Of a DNA stretch of 64,000 nt, positions 44,893 to 54,315 are shown in pieces. The notes beneath the pieces are model-generated. The model was not told the DNA's origin, did no database searches, and saw only the letters and a list, made by a program, of their open reading frames with translations. Positions within the stretch are counted from its first letter, which is position 1. Each line of letters opens with the position of its first letter. Made by a program: the position numbers and the translations under genes. The DNA is taken from contig NZ_JAHXPT010000001.1 in the NCBI RefSeq assembly GCF_019431045.1, forward strand, positions 372,001 through 436,000. The letters run 5' to 3'. This stretch comes from Clostridium weizhouense. Lineage in GTDB: Bacteria > Bacillota > Clostridia > Clostridiales > Clostridiaceae.

Positions 44893-46590
44893 TTAAATAC
44901 AAAATAAGTTTATAAATTTATTCTCTTTAAAATCAAATATTCCTCTTGCTGTAATTCTTATTTCAGGTATAACAGGAAGAGACATAAATCCTAAAGTTAA
45001 AAATATATCCATATCTTCTGTAGCTCCAAACTCACTACATCTAATATTTAAACTTTTTATTTTTTCTGATACAGATTTAGAATCTTCATAAGTCATAAGT
45101 CCTGCAATTGGTAAACTTAATTCTTCTATAATTTTTCCTTTTGATACTATAGCCATTCCTCCCCCCATACTTATAACACTATTTACAGCTATCTTCATAT
45201 CATTATCATTACTACCTACTACTATAATATTATGAGAATCATGAGCAATTGTTTGAGCTATAGAACATCCTTTTAAACCTAAACCTTCTATAAATCCAAT
45301 AGAGTATTTGCCTGTATTTTTATGTCTCTCAAATACTCCAATCTTTTGGATATCTCCTAATACATCACTTTTTATATAACCATTATTTTCTTCAAGTTCT
45401 CTTATTACTTTAGTAGTTTCAATAGAACCAGGATTAACTTTTATTACATTAACTTTATTTGATACTGCCTTAATTTTAAAAACATCTTCTTTAATAAATT
45501 CTATATTCATTGATGAATCAACATTTGTATTAAAAATTACTCCTTCATTTCTTATATATATCTTTCCACTTTTCATAACACTCTTAATTTCAAGATTTTC
45601 TAAATTTTCTAAAATAACTAAATCAGCTTTATATCCTGGTGCAATAGCTCCGAATTTTCTAAGTCCATAACATTCTGCTGCATTTAAAGTTGCTATAGTA
45701 ATTGCCATTACTGGATTTAATCCTTTATTAATAGCAATTCTTATACTATCATCAATAGAACCTTTTTCAATTAAATCAACTATGTCCTTGTCATCAGTAC
45801 AAAAAAGAAATCTATGAAAATTATTAGAATTTACAGCTGGCAATAGTTCTACTAAATTCTTTGCTGCAGAACCTTGTCTAAGCATTATATACATACCTTT
45901 TTTAACTTTTTTAAGTGCTTCATCACATGTTGTACTCTCATGATCTGTTTTTACATTACAATTCATATATGCATTTAATGAATATTCATCTATCATAGGA
46001 CAATGACCGTCTATTATTTTATTTTTAAAAAGTTTTAGCTTGTCTATCATATTATCTCTATATCCAATTACAGATAAAACATCCATAACTTCTCCTAAAC
46101 CTAAAACTTTTGGATTTGTGATAAACTCACTTAAATCTTCTGCTGTCAATATTGCTCCATTATCTTCAATCGTTAATGCTGGTACACATGATGGCATCAT
46201 AAAGAATATACTCATTTCACTCTTTTTACTATCTTCAATCATAAATTTTATTCCATCTTTGCCTAAAACATTAGCAATTTCATGTGGATCTGCTATACAT
46301 GTGGTAACTCCTCTAGTTAATAATATATCAGAGAATATTTGTGGTATTACTTTTGATGACTCAATATGTACATGAGCATCTATAAATCCTGGAGAAACAA
46401 AACGCCCAGTGCAATCTATTTCTTTTTTACCACTATATTTTCCTATTCCAACAATTGTATCTCCATTTATAGCTATATCATCTTTTTCTATACTTTGATT
46501 GAATACATTTATAATAAAAGCATTCTTTAAAACAATATCTGCTTGTTTACTCCTTAAAGCACTTTCAATATTATCTTTTAATCTATCCAT
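44893..46590 (-). CDS. ade: Adenine deaminase
   Basis: 565 residues, the usual length. Amidohydrolase metal motif GFIDAHVHIESSKVIP near residues 69-84, TCIADPHEIANVLG near 98 and the late FCTDDKD near 270 with the catalytic Asp. The C-terminal domain has AHDSHNIIVVGSND and SMGGGMAIVSKG. It deaminates adenine to hypoxanthine. AAAGGAT start. The purine permease gene lies 225 bp upstream in the same direction, so the two form a salvage unit, although a terminator and two dyads lie between. Confidence 0.95.
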   Translation of the reverse strand: MDRLKDNIESALRSKQADIVLKNAFIINVFNQSIEKDDIAINGDTIVGIGKYSGKKEIDCTGRFVSPGFIDAHVHIESSKVIPQIFSDILLTRGVTTCIADPHEIANVLGKDGIKFMIEDSKKSEMSIFFMMPSCVPALTIEDNGAILTAEDLSEFITNPKVLGLGEVMDVLSVIGYRDNMIDKLKLFKNKIIDGHCPMIDEYSLNAYMNCNVKTDHESTTCDEALKKVKKGMYIMLRQGSAAKNLVELLPAVNSNNFHRFLFCTDDKDIVDLIEKGSIDDSIRIAINKGLNPVMAITIATLNAAECYGLRKFGAIAPGYKADLVILENLENLEIKSVMKSGKIYIRNEGVIFNTNVDSSMNIEFIKEDVFKIKAVSNKVNVIKVNPGSIETTKVIRELEENNGYIKSDVLGDIQKIGVFERHKNTGKYSIGFIEGLGLKGCSIAQTIAHDSHNIIVVGSNDNDMKIAVNSVISMGGGMAIVSKGKIIEELSLPIAGLMTYEDSKSVSEKIKSLNIRCSEFGATEDMDIFLTLGFMSLPVIPEIRITARGIFDFKENKFINLFCI

Positions 46591-46617
46591 TATATTATAT
46601 CCTTTCTAATAATATCT

Positions 46618-46688
46618 AGTGTACTCGCTTGTACACTGGTTGATTTTATTTATTTTATACATAGACTACATATAAACAATGTAGTCTA
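46618..46688. promoter_or_regulatory. Two dyads upstream of ade
   Basis: AGTGTAC/GTACACT (46618-46637) and TAGACTACAT/ATGTAGTCTA (46662-46688). They lie between the permease terminator and the ade start and could be operators for a purine regulator. No known riboswitch is seen. Confidence 0.35.
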
Positions 46689-46764
46689 TAATTTATTACA
46701 TTTATAAGCTTTTATAAAAAATTATGTCTTGAATTTATAGTATATTCTTATAAACATATAAAGC

Positions 46765-46799
46765 ATTGGCTTTAGGATTAATCTCTACCTAAAGCCAAT
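46765..46799 (-). terminator. Terminator behind the purine permease gene
   Basis: Twelve-base stem ATTGGCTTTAGG (46765-46776) with its inverse (46788-46799). Confidence 0.75.
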
Positions 46800-46815
46800 A
46801 AAATTGTTTATATTT

Positions 46816-48192
46816 TTATATGCTAATAAACCTTAGTATAAAAATAATAGCTAATATAATTAAAGTAATTGAAATTTTTTCTTTTTTACCACAGAAGAAA
46901 TTAAATAATACATAACCTATAACACCAAACATCAATCCTGTTGCTATACTATAAGTTAATGGCATTAATATTATTGTTAAAAAAGCTGGTATTGCTTCAG
47001 TATAATCGTAGAAATCAATTTTAGTTATATTTTGCATCATAAATAATCCAACAATAATAAGTGCTGGTGCTGTTGCGCAACTAGGAATTGACATAAATAT
47101 TGGTGCAAAAAAAGCTGCAAGTAAAAATAAGATTCCTGACATTATAGCTGTAAGACCTGTTCTTCCTCCTTCTGCAACACCTGCTGAACTTTCAACATAT
47201 GTTGTAACAGTTGAAACTCCCATTATAGCTCCCATAGTTGTTCCTAATGCGTCCACTAATAATGCTTGTTTAGCTCTTAATACATTTCCATTTTCATCTA
47301 CCATATTTGCTTTTGAAGCAACTCCAACTAATGTGCCTACTGTATCAAAAAAATCAACAAATAAAAACGTAAGTAATACAGAAATAATCATACCCACACC
47401 TTTAGCAGTTGCAAATACTGAAAAATCTAATTTTCCTGCTATTGGTGCCATACTGTGTATTCCAAATAATCCTGTAGGTAAGAAAATTTTATACATTTCT
47501 GTTGCTTTTGCTGGACCTATTATAAGAGCGTAAATCCATGATATGATTGTGCAACTTAAAATACCCCAAAGCATTGCCCCTTTTACTTGTTTATGAACCA
47601 ATATACCAATAATTATAATTCCTATAACAGCAATTATTGCTCTTGGATCTTTTAATGTTCCTAAAGCAACTAATGTTGAATCATTTTTTATAACTATACC
47701 TGAATTTTGAAATCCTATAAATGCTATAAATAGTCCAATACCAGCGCTTACTGCTATCTTTAATGATGTAGGTATAGAATTTACAACAATTTCTCTTATC
47801 TTTGTTAGTGAAAGAATGATAAATATAATACCTTCTAAAAATACTGCTGTCAAAGCTACTTGCCATGGCACTTTCATTGCACCACATACTGTAAATGCAA
47901 AGAATGCATTAAGACCCATACCTGAAGCTAATGCAAAAGGTAAATTTGCATAAATCCCCATAAAAATTGTTGTTAGACCAGCTGCTAAGCATGTCGCTGT
48001 TAAAACAGCACCTTTATCCATTCCTGTTTGTGATAAAAAATCTGGATTTACTGCAATAATATAGGCCATAGTTAAAAATGTAGTAATTCCCGCAATAATT
48101 TCTGTCTTAACAGTTGTATTACTTTGCTTCAGTTTAAACGTCCTTTCTAGAAATCCATTTTCTACATTAACAGATTCAGTGCCTCTCTTCAC
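46816..48192 (-). CDS. NCS2/AzgA-type purine permease
   Basis: 458 residues with about 12-14 membrane segments. Marks of the guanine/hypoxanthine (PbuG/AzgA) branch: FLTMAYIIAVNPDFL near 40, LASGMGLNAFFAFTV near 90 and FLFVDFFDTVGTLVGVA near 280. It imports hypoxanthine, guanine or adenine with protons. I use GTG 48190-48192: AAGGGGTG stands six bases before it, whereas the GTG three codons upstream is part of that box. Downstream adenine deaminase fits adenine use. No purine riboswitch was seen upstream. Confidence 0.9.
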   Translation of the reverse strand: MKRGTESVNVENGFLERTFKLKQSNTTVKTEIIAGITTFLTMAYIIAVNPDFLSQTGMDKGAVLTATCLAAGLTTIFMGIYANLPFALASGMGLNAFFAFTVCGAMKVPWQVALTAVFLEGIIFIILSLTKIREIVVNSIPTSLKIAVSAGIGLFIAFIGFQNSGIVIKNDSTLVALGTLKDPRAIIAVIGIIIIGILVHKQVKGAMLWGILSCTIISWIYALIIGPAKATEMYKIFLPTGLFGIHSMAPIAGKLDFSVFATAKGVGMIISVLLTFLFVDFFDTVGTLVGVASKANMVDENGNVLRAKQALLVDALGTTMGAIMGVSTVTTYVESSAGVAEGGRTGLTAIMSGILFLLAAFFAPIFMSIPSCATAPALIIVGLFMMQNITKIDFYDYTEAIPAFLTIILMPLTYSIATGLMFGVIGYVLFNFFCGKKEKISITLIILAIIFILRFISI

Positions 48193-48394
48193 TAAAATCA
48201 CCCCTTATATATATTTAACCCTTATATATCAAGCTCTTTTAAAAGCGTTGATTTTATATATTAAATTTTAATACAGTATTTTTTACTCAAATAATAAGAG
48301 TCTTCTTTAATTAATCGATTACATAAAAGTGAAATAAAAATAATTAAGAGCAAATGTAACTATGCCACATTTCAGTTGACAATGTTGATTGAAA

Positions 48395-48430
48395 TTCTTA
48401 GGCTTTCTGAAAAATATATATTTTAGAAAT
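48395..48430. repeat. Short repeat, family C copy 2
   Basis: Core TAGGCTTTCTGAAAAATATA plus TTTTAGAAAT, followed by the small palindrome ATCACAAAGTGAT. Related to 40744-40777. Confidence 0.5.
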
Positions 48431-48570
48431 CACAAAGTGATTTCATCCTAACAATCTTATATAAACTCTCAGAATTTTATATAAAATTATACTTTTTACT
48501 AAAGATATAAAAATCTTATAATATATATATTATTAATTTTTTAATATATACTAAAAATATTTTCTAATAA

Positions 48571-48607
48571 AATAATAATGGTAACTTTAATAGCTACCAT
48601 TATTATT
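48571..48607 (-). terminator. Terminator behind the MutS2-like gene
   Basis: Thirteen-base stem AATAATAATGGTA (48571-48583) with its inverse (48595-48607). Confidence 0.75.
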
Positions 48608-48612
48608 TTAAT

Positions 48613-50505
48613 TTATTTGAAAGATTTTATAGTTTTTCTTATTTTTCTTAATGCTTTTTTAGAACCTCTTTCAATATCTTTTTTTAACTTTCTTTCTTTA
48701 AATTCAATGAATAACTGATTTAAATCATAACCTTCTGGATAAAGTTCACTTGCCTTTAATTCTAATTTTATTCTTTTATAGTTAACTTCAATAAATTGAT
48801 TATTAAATAATATAGTAACATTATTTAATCTATCTCTCTCCTTATACACAATAGCAGATTGATTATTGTCTAATAAAATAACTTTATCACCTACAGAATA
48901 TTCATAAACTTCTTCCTTTTCTTGAAAATTCTTATTTTTTATAACTTTACTACCTTTTATTAATTTATAATTATAATTTTTATTATTCATATATTCCCTT
49001 GCTCTATAAATAATTGAATCATATAATCCCATTTTTCTAGAAATATATAAAGCATTGCTAGCACCTATTTTGCCTATACTAAGCTTATATAGTGGCTCTA
49101 AGCTTTCTCTTTCAAATTCCATAGCTGCATTTTCAAAATCAGGATGTTCTTTTGAAAAATTTTTTATTTCTCCATAATGAGTAGTCGCTATGGTTATGCA
49201 ACCTTTATGATATAATTCTTCTAATATAGAAATAGCTATAGCAGACCCCTCATTAGGTTCAGTTCCACTACCAATTTCATCAAATAATAATAATGTTGAT
49301 TTTGTACTTTCTTTAATTATTTCAACTAAATTTTTTATATGAGATGAAAATGTACTTAATGCATTTTCAACACTTTGATCATCACCTATATCAACAAATA
49401 TTTTTTTAAATACTGAACACTCACTCCCCTCTTCTGCTCTTATATGAAAACCAGATTGTACTGCTAATGTTAATAATCCAATTGTCTTTAATACTACAGT
49501 TTTGCCTCCTGCATTTGGTCCCGTTATTATTAAACCTCTATAATTTTTACCAATCTCAAAATCTAATGGTACACTACAGTTAATAAGAGGATATTCTCCT
49601 TTTATTATTTTTACATAGCCATAATCATTTAGCTTAGGTTTAATTCCATTTATTGCTTTACTGTATTTAGCTTTTGCCCAAATCATGTCATATTCAGATA
49701 TAACATCAATATTAATCTTTAAATCTTTTATTCTTTCAAAAATCATATCTGTTAAAGTAGATAATATTTTATATTCTTCCATACTTTCTTCTGACTTTAA
49801 TACATCTAAATCTCTTGTATACTTTGAGATAACATTTGGTTCCATAAAAACAGTAGTTCCTTTTGAAGATGTTTCTATAATGCTTCCTCGAACTTGATTT
49901 TTATATGCTATCTTAATAGGAATAGTATATTTTCCATTACGCTTACTAATAAAAAATTCTTGAATATATTCTTTATTTTCACTATTTTTAAGGAATTTAT
50001 CTAATTTTTCCTTTATTTTACCTTCACATATATCAATATGTCTTCTTATTTTTTTAAGCTCCTTACTAGCATTTGAATCAACTACACTTCCTTTAACTGA
50101 TAGATTTATTTCATCTTCAATATATTTCAAATCAGAAATGTTTTGCTCGTAAGAACTTAATGTAGGGGCATATCCCTCTTTGTCCTTCATAAATACCTTG
50201 ACTTTCCTACAGCCTCTTAAAAAATCCGAAATCATAGTCAAATCAGATACATCTAAAATTGCTCCCTTTTCTATTTTTTCAATAAAAGGTAATATATTAA
50301 AAATCCCATCTAGTGGTATATTATAAGAAGCATCTAATAATCTTCTACCTTCAGATGTCTCATTTAATCTTTGATTTACAACTTTTATATTATTACTCGG
50401 TTCTAATTTATCAATCAATCTTTTCCCTAATCCACTAACACAATATCCTTTTATTATTTCTTTCAACTCATAGTAATGTAATTTTTCTAATGTTACTTTA
50501 TTCAT
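48613..50505 (-). CDS. MutS2-like ATPase lacking the Smr domain
   Basis: 630 residues. MutS2 architecture: N-terminal clamp and helical core (YYELKEIIKGYCVSGLGKRL, GTTVFMEPNVIS near 215), then the ATPase with Walker A ITGPNAGGKTVVLKTIGLL near 328, FVDIGDDQSVENALSTFSSH near 370, Walker B LLLFDEIGSGTEPNEGSA near 405 and TTHYGEIKNFS near 440. A KOW-like part follows. It ends in a basic tail without the Smr nuclease domain (no LDLRG motif), about 150 residues shorter than full MutS2. Complete MutS2 splits collided ribosomes or blocks recombination; this version may be a paralogue with a narrower role. A 300-nt leader with terminator precedes it. Confidence 0.85.
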   Translation of the reverse strand: MNKVTLEKLHYYELKEIIKGYCVSGLGKRLIDKLEPSNNIKVVNQRLNETSEGRRLLDASYNIPLDGIFNILPFIEKIEKGAILDVSDLTMISDFLRGCRKVKVFMKDKEGYAPTLSSYEQNISDLKYIEDEINLSVKGSVVDSNASKELKKIRRHIDICEGKIKEKLDKFLKNSENKEYIQEFFISKRNGKYTIPIKIAYKNQVRGSIIETSSKGTTVFMEPNVISKYTRDLDVLKSEESMEEYKILSTLTDMIFERIKDLKINIDVISEYDMIWAKAKYSKAINGIKPKLNDYGYVKIIKGEYPLINCSVPLDFEIGKNYRGLIITGPNAGGKTVVLKTIGLLTLAVQSGFHIRAEEGSECSVFKKIFVDIGDDQSVENALSTFSSHIKNLVEIIKESTKSTLLLFDEIGSGTEPNEGSAIAISILEELYHKGCITIATTHYGEIKNFSKEHPDFENAAMEFERESLEPLYKLSIGKIGASNALYISRKMGLYDSIIYRAREYMNNKNYNYKLIKGSKVIKNKNFQEKEEVYEYSVGDKVILLDNNQSAIVYKERDRLNNVTILFNNQFIEVNYKRIKLELKASELYPEGYDLNQLFIEFKERKLKKDIERGSKKALRKIRKTIKSFK

Positions 50506-50584
50506 ACTAACATCCTTTCTCGAATTTTTTTACACTACAAGTCTACAAACTCTTGATAGATTTCTATTTTTATACAATAAAAAA

Positions 50585-50606
50585 AGCTATGGATACATCC
50601 ACAGCT
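50585..50606 (-). terminator. Intrinsic terminator in the MutS2-like leader
   Basis: Ten-base stem AGCTGTGGAT/ATCCATAGCT (one G-U pair) with seven T after it on the minus strand, 80 bases before the ATG. It would end transcription before the gene unless prevented, so it looks like an attenuator. Confidence 0.75.
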
Positions 50607-50809
50607 TAAAATTCAACAATTAATAAAGGTAATAAAATTACCTTCTAAAGTAAATTTGTGGACTCGTATCTTTAATAGTACAAATTAATTCCATAACAAA
50701 TAAAAGGTCCAATTCACCTCTATTTTTTAGAATTAATATTAACTTAACTATTTTTAGATACTAAACACTCACAAAAATACCTCTCTTTTTTGAAATCTAT
50801 CTTAAATAT

Positions 50810-50839
50810 AATATACATTAAATATAATTTAATTGTCAA
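50810..50839 (-). promoter_or_regulatory. Probable sigma-A promoter of the MutS2-like gene
   Basis: Minus strand TTGACA (50834-50839), 18-base spacer, TATATT (50810-50815). Start of transcription would be near 50803. Confidence 0.55.
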
Positions 50840-50997
50840 TGTTATTATATATACTAACATAGTCTTTTGTTACACTTTTATATTGAACAATTTATTTTAA
50901 ATTTAAAGATATTCTCAATATGAAAATATCTCTGTATTCATATATAATATATAATATCAATAAGTTAAAAATAATAACTATAAAAAGGAGTCAAGCT

Positions 50998-51654
50998 ATG
51001 TTGAAATACAAATGTTTAGTACTTGATCACGATGATACAGTTGTTAGAAGTACACCTGAAATACACTTCCCAGTATTTAAAAATACATTATCTAAACTTC
51101 GTCCAAATACAAAAATAACTTTAGATGAATTTATGATGTATTGTTTTGATCCTGGCTTTAATTCTTTATGCTTTGATATTTTAAAATTTACAGATGATGA
51201 AATGAAGTATCAAGTTACTAAATGGAATGATTATGTCCAATACAATATCCCTTCTTTCTATAATGGTTTTGAAAGAATTATCCAAAGGCAGAAAGAAGAA
51301 GGTGGACTAGTTTGTGTTGTTTCTCATTCATATAGTAAAAATATAAACCGTGACTATTTAAAAAATTGTGGCATTATTCCAGATATAATATTTGGTTGGG
51401 AACGCTGTGAAGAGGAACGTAAGCCTAATCCTTATCCACTTAAAGAAATTATGCGTAAGTACAAACTTACTCCTGATGAATTAATAATGATTGATGATTT
51501 AAAACCAGGCCTTGATATGGCAAAGAGTTGTAAAGTTGATTTTGTTGGTGCTGGTTGGTCACATACAAATAAATTAATTATAGACTTTATGAAAAAAAAT
51601 TGTGATTATTATTTCAATAAAGTTGATGACCTTGAAAAGCTTTTATTTGAATAA
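50998..51654 (+). CDS. HAD-superfamily hydrolase (phosphoglycolate-phosphatase-like)
   Basis: 218 residues from ATG 50998, which has AAGGAG seven bases upstream; the frame is open 78 bases further up but without a ribosome site. HAD motifs: VLDHDDTVVRS near 8-18 (nucleophile Asp and DxDxT), VVSHSYSKN near 100 (motif II), KPNPYPLKE near 140 (motif III Lys) and MIDDLKPGLDMA near 162. A helical cap lies between I and II. The protein should be a small-molecule phosphatase; substrate not known. Single gene, convergent with the sugar locus. Confidence 0.85.
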   Translation: MLKYKCLVLDHDDTVVRSTPEIHFPVFKNTLSKLRPNTKITLDEFMMYCFDPGFNSLCFDILKFTDDEMKYQVTKWNDYVQYNIPSFYNGFERIIQRQKEEGGLVCVVSHSYSKNINRDYLKNCGIIPDIIFGWERCEEERKPNPYPLKEIMRKYKLTPDELIMIDDLKPGLDMAKSCKVDFVGAGWSHTNKLIIDFMKKNCDYYFNKVDDLEKLLFE

Positions 51655-51745
51655 TGTTAAATATTTAAACATATAATACAATTTTTTAAAATTTATTTTA
51701 GCAACAGTATGTTTCAATATATAATACAATACATAAATCTATTAT

Positions 51746-51802
51746 AAAATAGTTTACTCTAATATTCTATTTATACTAAATATTATTAGAGTAAACTATT
51801 TT
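51746..51802. terminator. Bidirectional terminator
   Basis: Eighteen-base stem (AAAATAGTTTACTCTAAT from 51746 with its inverse ending 51802) between the convergent HAD and fructokinase genes. Confidence 0.8.
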
Positions 51803-51806
51803 TATA

Positions 51807-52760
51807 TTATAACATCATATTTTCGACTTCTTTTAATTCAGGTAAAGCTGATATTGCTCCACTTCTTGTTGTAGTAATAGCTCCTGCAGCATTAGCAAAC
51901 TTAATGATTTCTTCAATTTCTTCTCTTGACATTTTTTTAATATCTAATAAGCTTTTTCCTTTCAACTTATAATGTAATGCCCCAAAGAAAGAATCCCCTG
52001 CTCCATTTGTATCTATTGCCTTAACTTTATAAGGTTTAACTAATCCATAAATATCGCCTTTTCTATAAAATGATCCTTTTTCTCCAAGTGAAATTAATAT
52101 TAAGCTAGCACCATTTTTAGATAACATATTTGAACCTTGTATTAAATCTGTTTCATTAGTTAATAATTCTAGTTCTTCCTCTGAAACTTTAATAATATCT
52201 GCAAATTTTAATCCTTCTAACATCATTTCTTTTGCATATTTATTATCATCCCATAAAAGAGGTCTATAATTAGGATCATAACTTATAATTTTTCCCTTTC
52301 TCTTTGCATATTCAACAGATTTTAAAGTTGCTTCTTGTGAAGGCCCTTTAGTTAAAGATACAGATCCAAAATGAAAAATATTACACTGATCAATGACCCC
52401 CTTATTGACCTCATCATATTGTAGCATCATATCTGCTCCTGGATTTCTATAAAAACTAAATGAACGTTCCCCATTCTTATCTATATTTACAAAAGCTAAA
52501 GTTGTATTTACCTCATCAGTTCTTACTAATCCATTTATATTAATCCTTAAATTTTCAAGTGTTTCTTTTAAAAATTCTCCAAATGAATCTTGTCCAACTT
52601 TTCCTATAAAAGCTGTTTTTCCACCTAACTTACTATTTGCTGCTAAAACATTCGCTGGAGCTCCTCCTGCTTTTTGACAAAATACAGTATTACCTGAATC
52701 GTCTTTCCCACCAAATGTAAAATCTATTAATAATTCACCTATTGCAACTACATCAAACAT
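51807..52760 (-). CDS. scrK: PfkB-family fructokinase
   Basis: 317 residues. PfkB signature 1 region KAGGAPANVLAANSKLGG near residues 30-47 and signature 2 DTNGAGDSFFGALHYKL near 250-266 with the catalytic Asp. The pattern VAIGELLIDF at the start and GEKGSFYRKG near 227 fit fructokinases. It phosphorylates fructose to fructose-6-phosphate. Start has AGAGAGG. It is the last gene of the leftward sugar locus, 49 bp behind the VOC gene. Confidence 0.88.
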   Translation of the reverse strand: MFDVVAIGELLIDFTFGGKDDSGNTVFCQKAGGAPANVLAANSKLGGKTAFIGKVGQDSFGEFLKETLENLRININGLVRTDEVNTTLAFVNIDKNGERSFSFYRNPGADMMLQYDEVNKGVIDQCNIFHFGSVSLTKGPSQEATLKSVEYAKRKGKIISYDPNYRPLLWDDNKYAKEMMLEGLKFADIIKVSEEELELLTNETDLIQGSNMLSKNGASLILISLGEKGSFYRKGDIYGLVKPYKVKAIDTNGAGDSFFGALHYKLKGKSLLDIKKMSREEIEEIIKFANAAGAITTTRSGAISALPELKEVENMML

Positions 52761-52809
52761 TATTACTACCTCTCTTTTAACAACTATTTTTAAATTATTT
52801 CTATAAAAA

Positions 52810-53196
52810 CTATAATTTTTGGCAAAATTCTATTTTCTCTTCTGATGGACCTTTTATCATAAAAAACTTAACACCATTTTTCCAAAAAGGTAAATATTGA
52901 ATACTATCATGTAATAAACAATATCCGCTCCTTTTAATTTCTGCAAATAATTCTTCAATATTATCAACGCTTATAGCTATATGATCTATTGCACCTGATT
53001 TTCCAGCTACATTTAATGTTTCATAAGTTTCTAATACTATATCCTTTAATTCAAGAAATGCTACCTTTTCCTGTGCTTCTTCATTAAATGTTTCCATTAA
53101 AACTTTAAAACCTAAACTTTTATAAAATTCTTTAGTTTTTTCTATATTTTTAGTTGGAAGTCCTATATGAGCCATTCCTAGCATGTTCTCAGTCAA
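52810..53196 (-). CDS. VOC-superfamily (glyoxalase-like) protein
   Basis: 128 residues, a single VOC unit of two beta-alpha-beta-beta-beta modules: MAHIGLPTKNIEKTKEFYKS near 8-27 and IDHIAISVDNIEELFAEI near 69-86. Metal ligand candidates are His 10, Glu near 56, His 71 and Glu near 122. Family members include glyoxalase I, dioxygenases and epimerases; the substrate here is not clear, though the neighbours suggest sugar work. TTG start after AAGG; an ATG four codons later lacks a ribosome site. It lies 37 bp behind the dehydrogenase gene. Confidence 0.78.
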   Translation of the reverse strand: MTENMLGMAHIGLPTKNIEKTKEFYKSLGFKVLMETFNEEAQEKVAFLELKDIVLETYETLNVAGKSGAIDHIAISVDNIEELFAEIKRSGYCLLHDSIQYLPFWKNGVKFFMIKGPSEEKIEFCQKL

Positions 53197-53233
53197 TTTT
53201 CTAACCTTCTTTCTTGCTTGCCTTAACTATTGT

Positions 53234-54283
53234 CTATTTAGAGATTTTTACCACTGCTTTTACAATTTCAGCTTTATTGTTTATGCTATAATCCATTGCA
53301 TTTTGAATATCATCAAATTCAAAAATATTTGTAACAATTCCCTTTAAATTTACTGCCCCACTTTCTACAGCTTTAATCGCCATTGGATAAATATGTCTAT
53401 ATCTAAATACAGTTTTAAATGTAATCTCTTTATCTAAAGCTAAACTCATTGGCATATTAATCATACCAGTTTTTCCATATCCAACCAATACTATGTTTGA
53501 ACCTTTCTTAACCATACTAACTGCTTGTTGAGAAGTAATATCTGTTCCAGCTGTTTCAAATGCCAAATCACAGCCCTTGCCGTTAGTTAATTCCAAAATA
53601 GTCTTTACTGCATCTTTTTCTTTTCCATTTATTACAGCAGTTGCTCCTAATTCTAATGCTTTATCTAATCTATTTTTCATAATATCTACAACATATATTT
53701 CTGTTACTCCCATTGCTTTTAATGCAAGCATTGTAACAAGTCCAATACAACCTGCACCTAATACTACTGCACTTTGTCCTGCATGAGCATCTCCTTGTTT
53801 TGCTGCATGAAAACCTACAGCAAGTGGTTCTATTAATCCTCCTTCCATAGTACTTACATTATCAGGTAATTTAAAACAAAGGTCTGCTTCATGAGCTACA
53901 TATTCTTGAAATGTTCCTCCAACTGGTGGTGTTGCAAAAAATATTACATCTGGACAAAGATTATATCTTCCTGTTTTACAAAATTCACAATGACCACATG
54001 TCTTTCCTGGTTCTAATGCTACTCTATCACCTACTTTTAGATGTGATACATTTTTACCAACTTCAACTACAACTCCACCTGGTTCATGTCCTAATACAAA
54101 TGGTGGTTCAACTATATAATCACCAATTCTTCCTGTTTCATAATAATGAAGATCTGATCCACAAATTCCAACATAATCTATTTTCACAAGGACTTCATTA
54201 TCTAATACCTTAGGTATTTCTCTTTCTTCAAAGCCCATTTTTCCAATTCCATTCATTACTGCTACTTTCATTTTTCCCTTCAT
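53234..54283 (-). CDS. Sorbitol dehydrogenase-like zinc alcohol dehydrogenase (MDR)
   Basis: 349 residues. Catalytic zinc ligands Cys in VGICGSDLHYYETG near 40 and His-Glu in VLGHEPGG near 65, structural zinc Cys set in CGHCEFCKTGRYNLC near 96-110, and the NAD Rossmann motif VLGAGCIGLVTMLA near 171-184. HYYETGRIGDY is typical of sorbitol/xylitol dehydrogenases. It should oxidise a polyol to a ketose, for example sorbitol to fructose, which the fructokinase downstream would phosphorylate. AAAGGAT start; an ATG four codons later also has an AAGGG box. Confidence 0.87.
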   Translation of the reverse strand: MKGKMKVAVMNGIGKMGFEEREIPKVLDNEVLVKIDYVGICGSDLHYYETGRIGDYIVEPPFVLGHEPGGVVVEVGKNVSHLKVGDRVALEPGKTCGHCEFCKTGRYNLCPDVIFFATPPVGGTFQEYVAHEADLCFKLPDNVSTMEGGLIEPLAVGFHAAKQGDAHAGQSAVVLGAGCIGLVTMLALKAMGVTEIYVVDIMKNRLDKALELGATAVINGKEKDAVKTILELTNGKGCDLAFETAGTDITSQQAVSMVKKGSNIVLVGYGKTGMINMPMSLALDKEITFKTVFRYRHIYPMAIKAVESGAVNLKGIVTNIFEFDDIQNAMDYSINNKAEIVKAVVKISK

Positions 54284-54315
54284 CTTTAATCATCCTTTCA
54301 AATTTTCATATTATG

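Larger units (their letters stand above)
48193..48612. other. 420-bp intergenic region
   Basis: Between the MutS2-like gene and the purine permease. It contains the MutS2-like terminator (48571-48607) and a family C repeat core (48395-48430). The remainder should carry the permease promoter; no clear signals and no purine riboswitch were found. Confidence 0.45.
50506..50997. other. Intergenic region with structured leader, 492 bp
   Basis: Between the divergent MutS2-like and HAD genes. The minus-strand transcript from the promoter at 50810-50839 would give a leader of about 300 nt. It shows paired segments (for example TTGGAC with GTCCA near 50664-50725, and AAGGTAAT/ATTACCTT near 50627-50648) and ends at a terminator (50585-50606). 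The T-box signature GGTGG-ACCGCG and other riboswitch cores I know are absent. Confidence 0.45.

Noticed and set aside
46618..46688. Riboswitch between the purine permease and ade
   Set aside because: Only two simple dyads without a conserved aptamer core, so they are listed merely as possible operators.
48193..48500. Purine riboswitch ahead of the NCS2 permease
   Set aside because: The conserved loops and three-way junction sequence are not present on the minus strand.
50506..50803. T-box riboswitch
   Set aside because: The leader has a terminator, but the GGTGG-ACCGCG antiterminator signature and the specifier-loop AGTA motif were not found. The gene is also not a tRNA or amino-acid gene.
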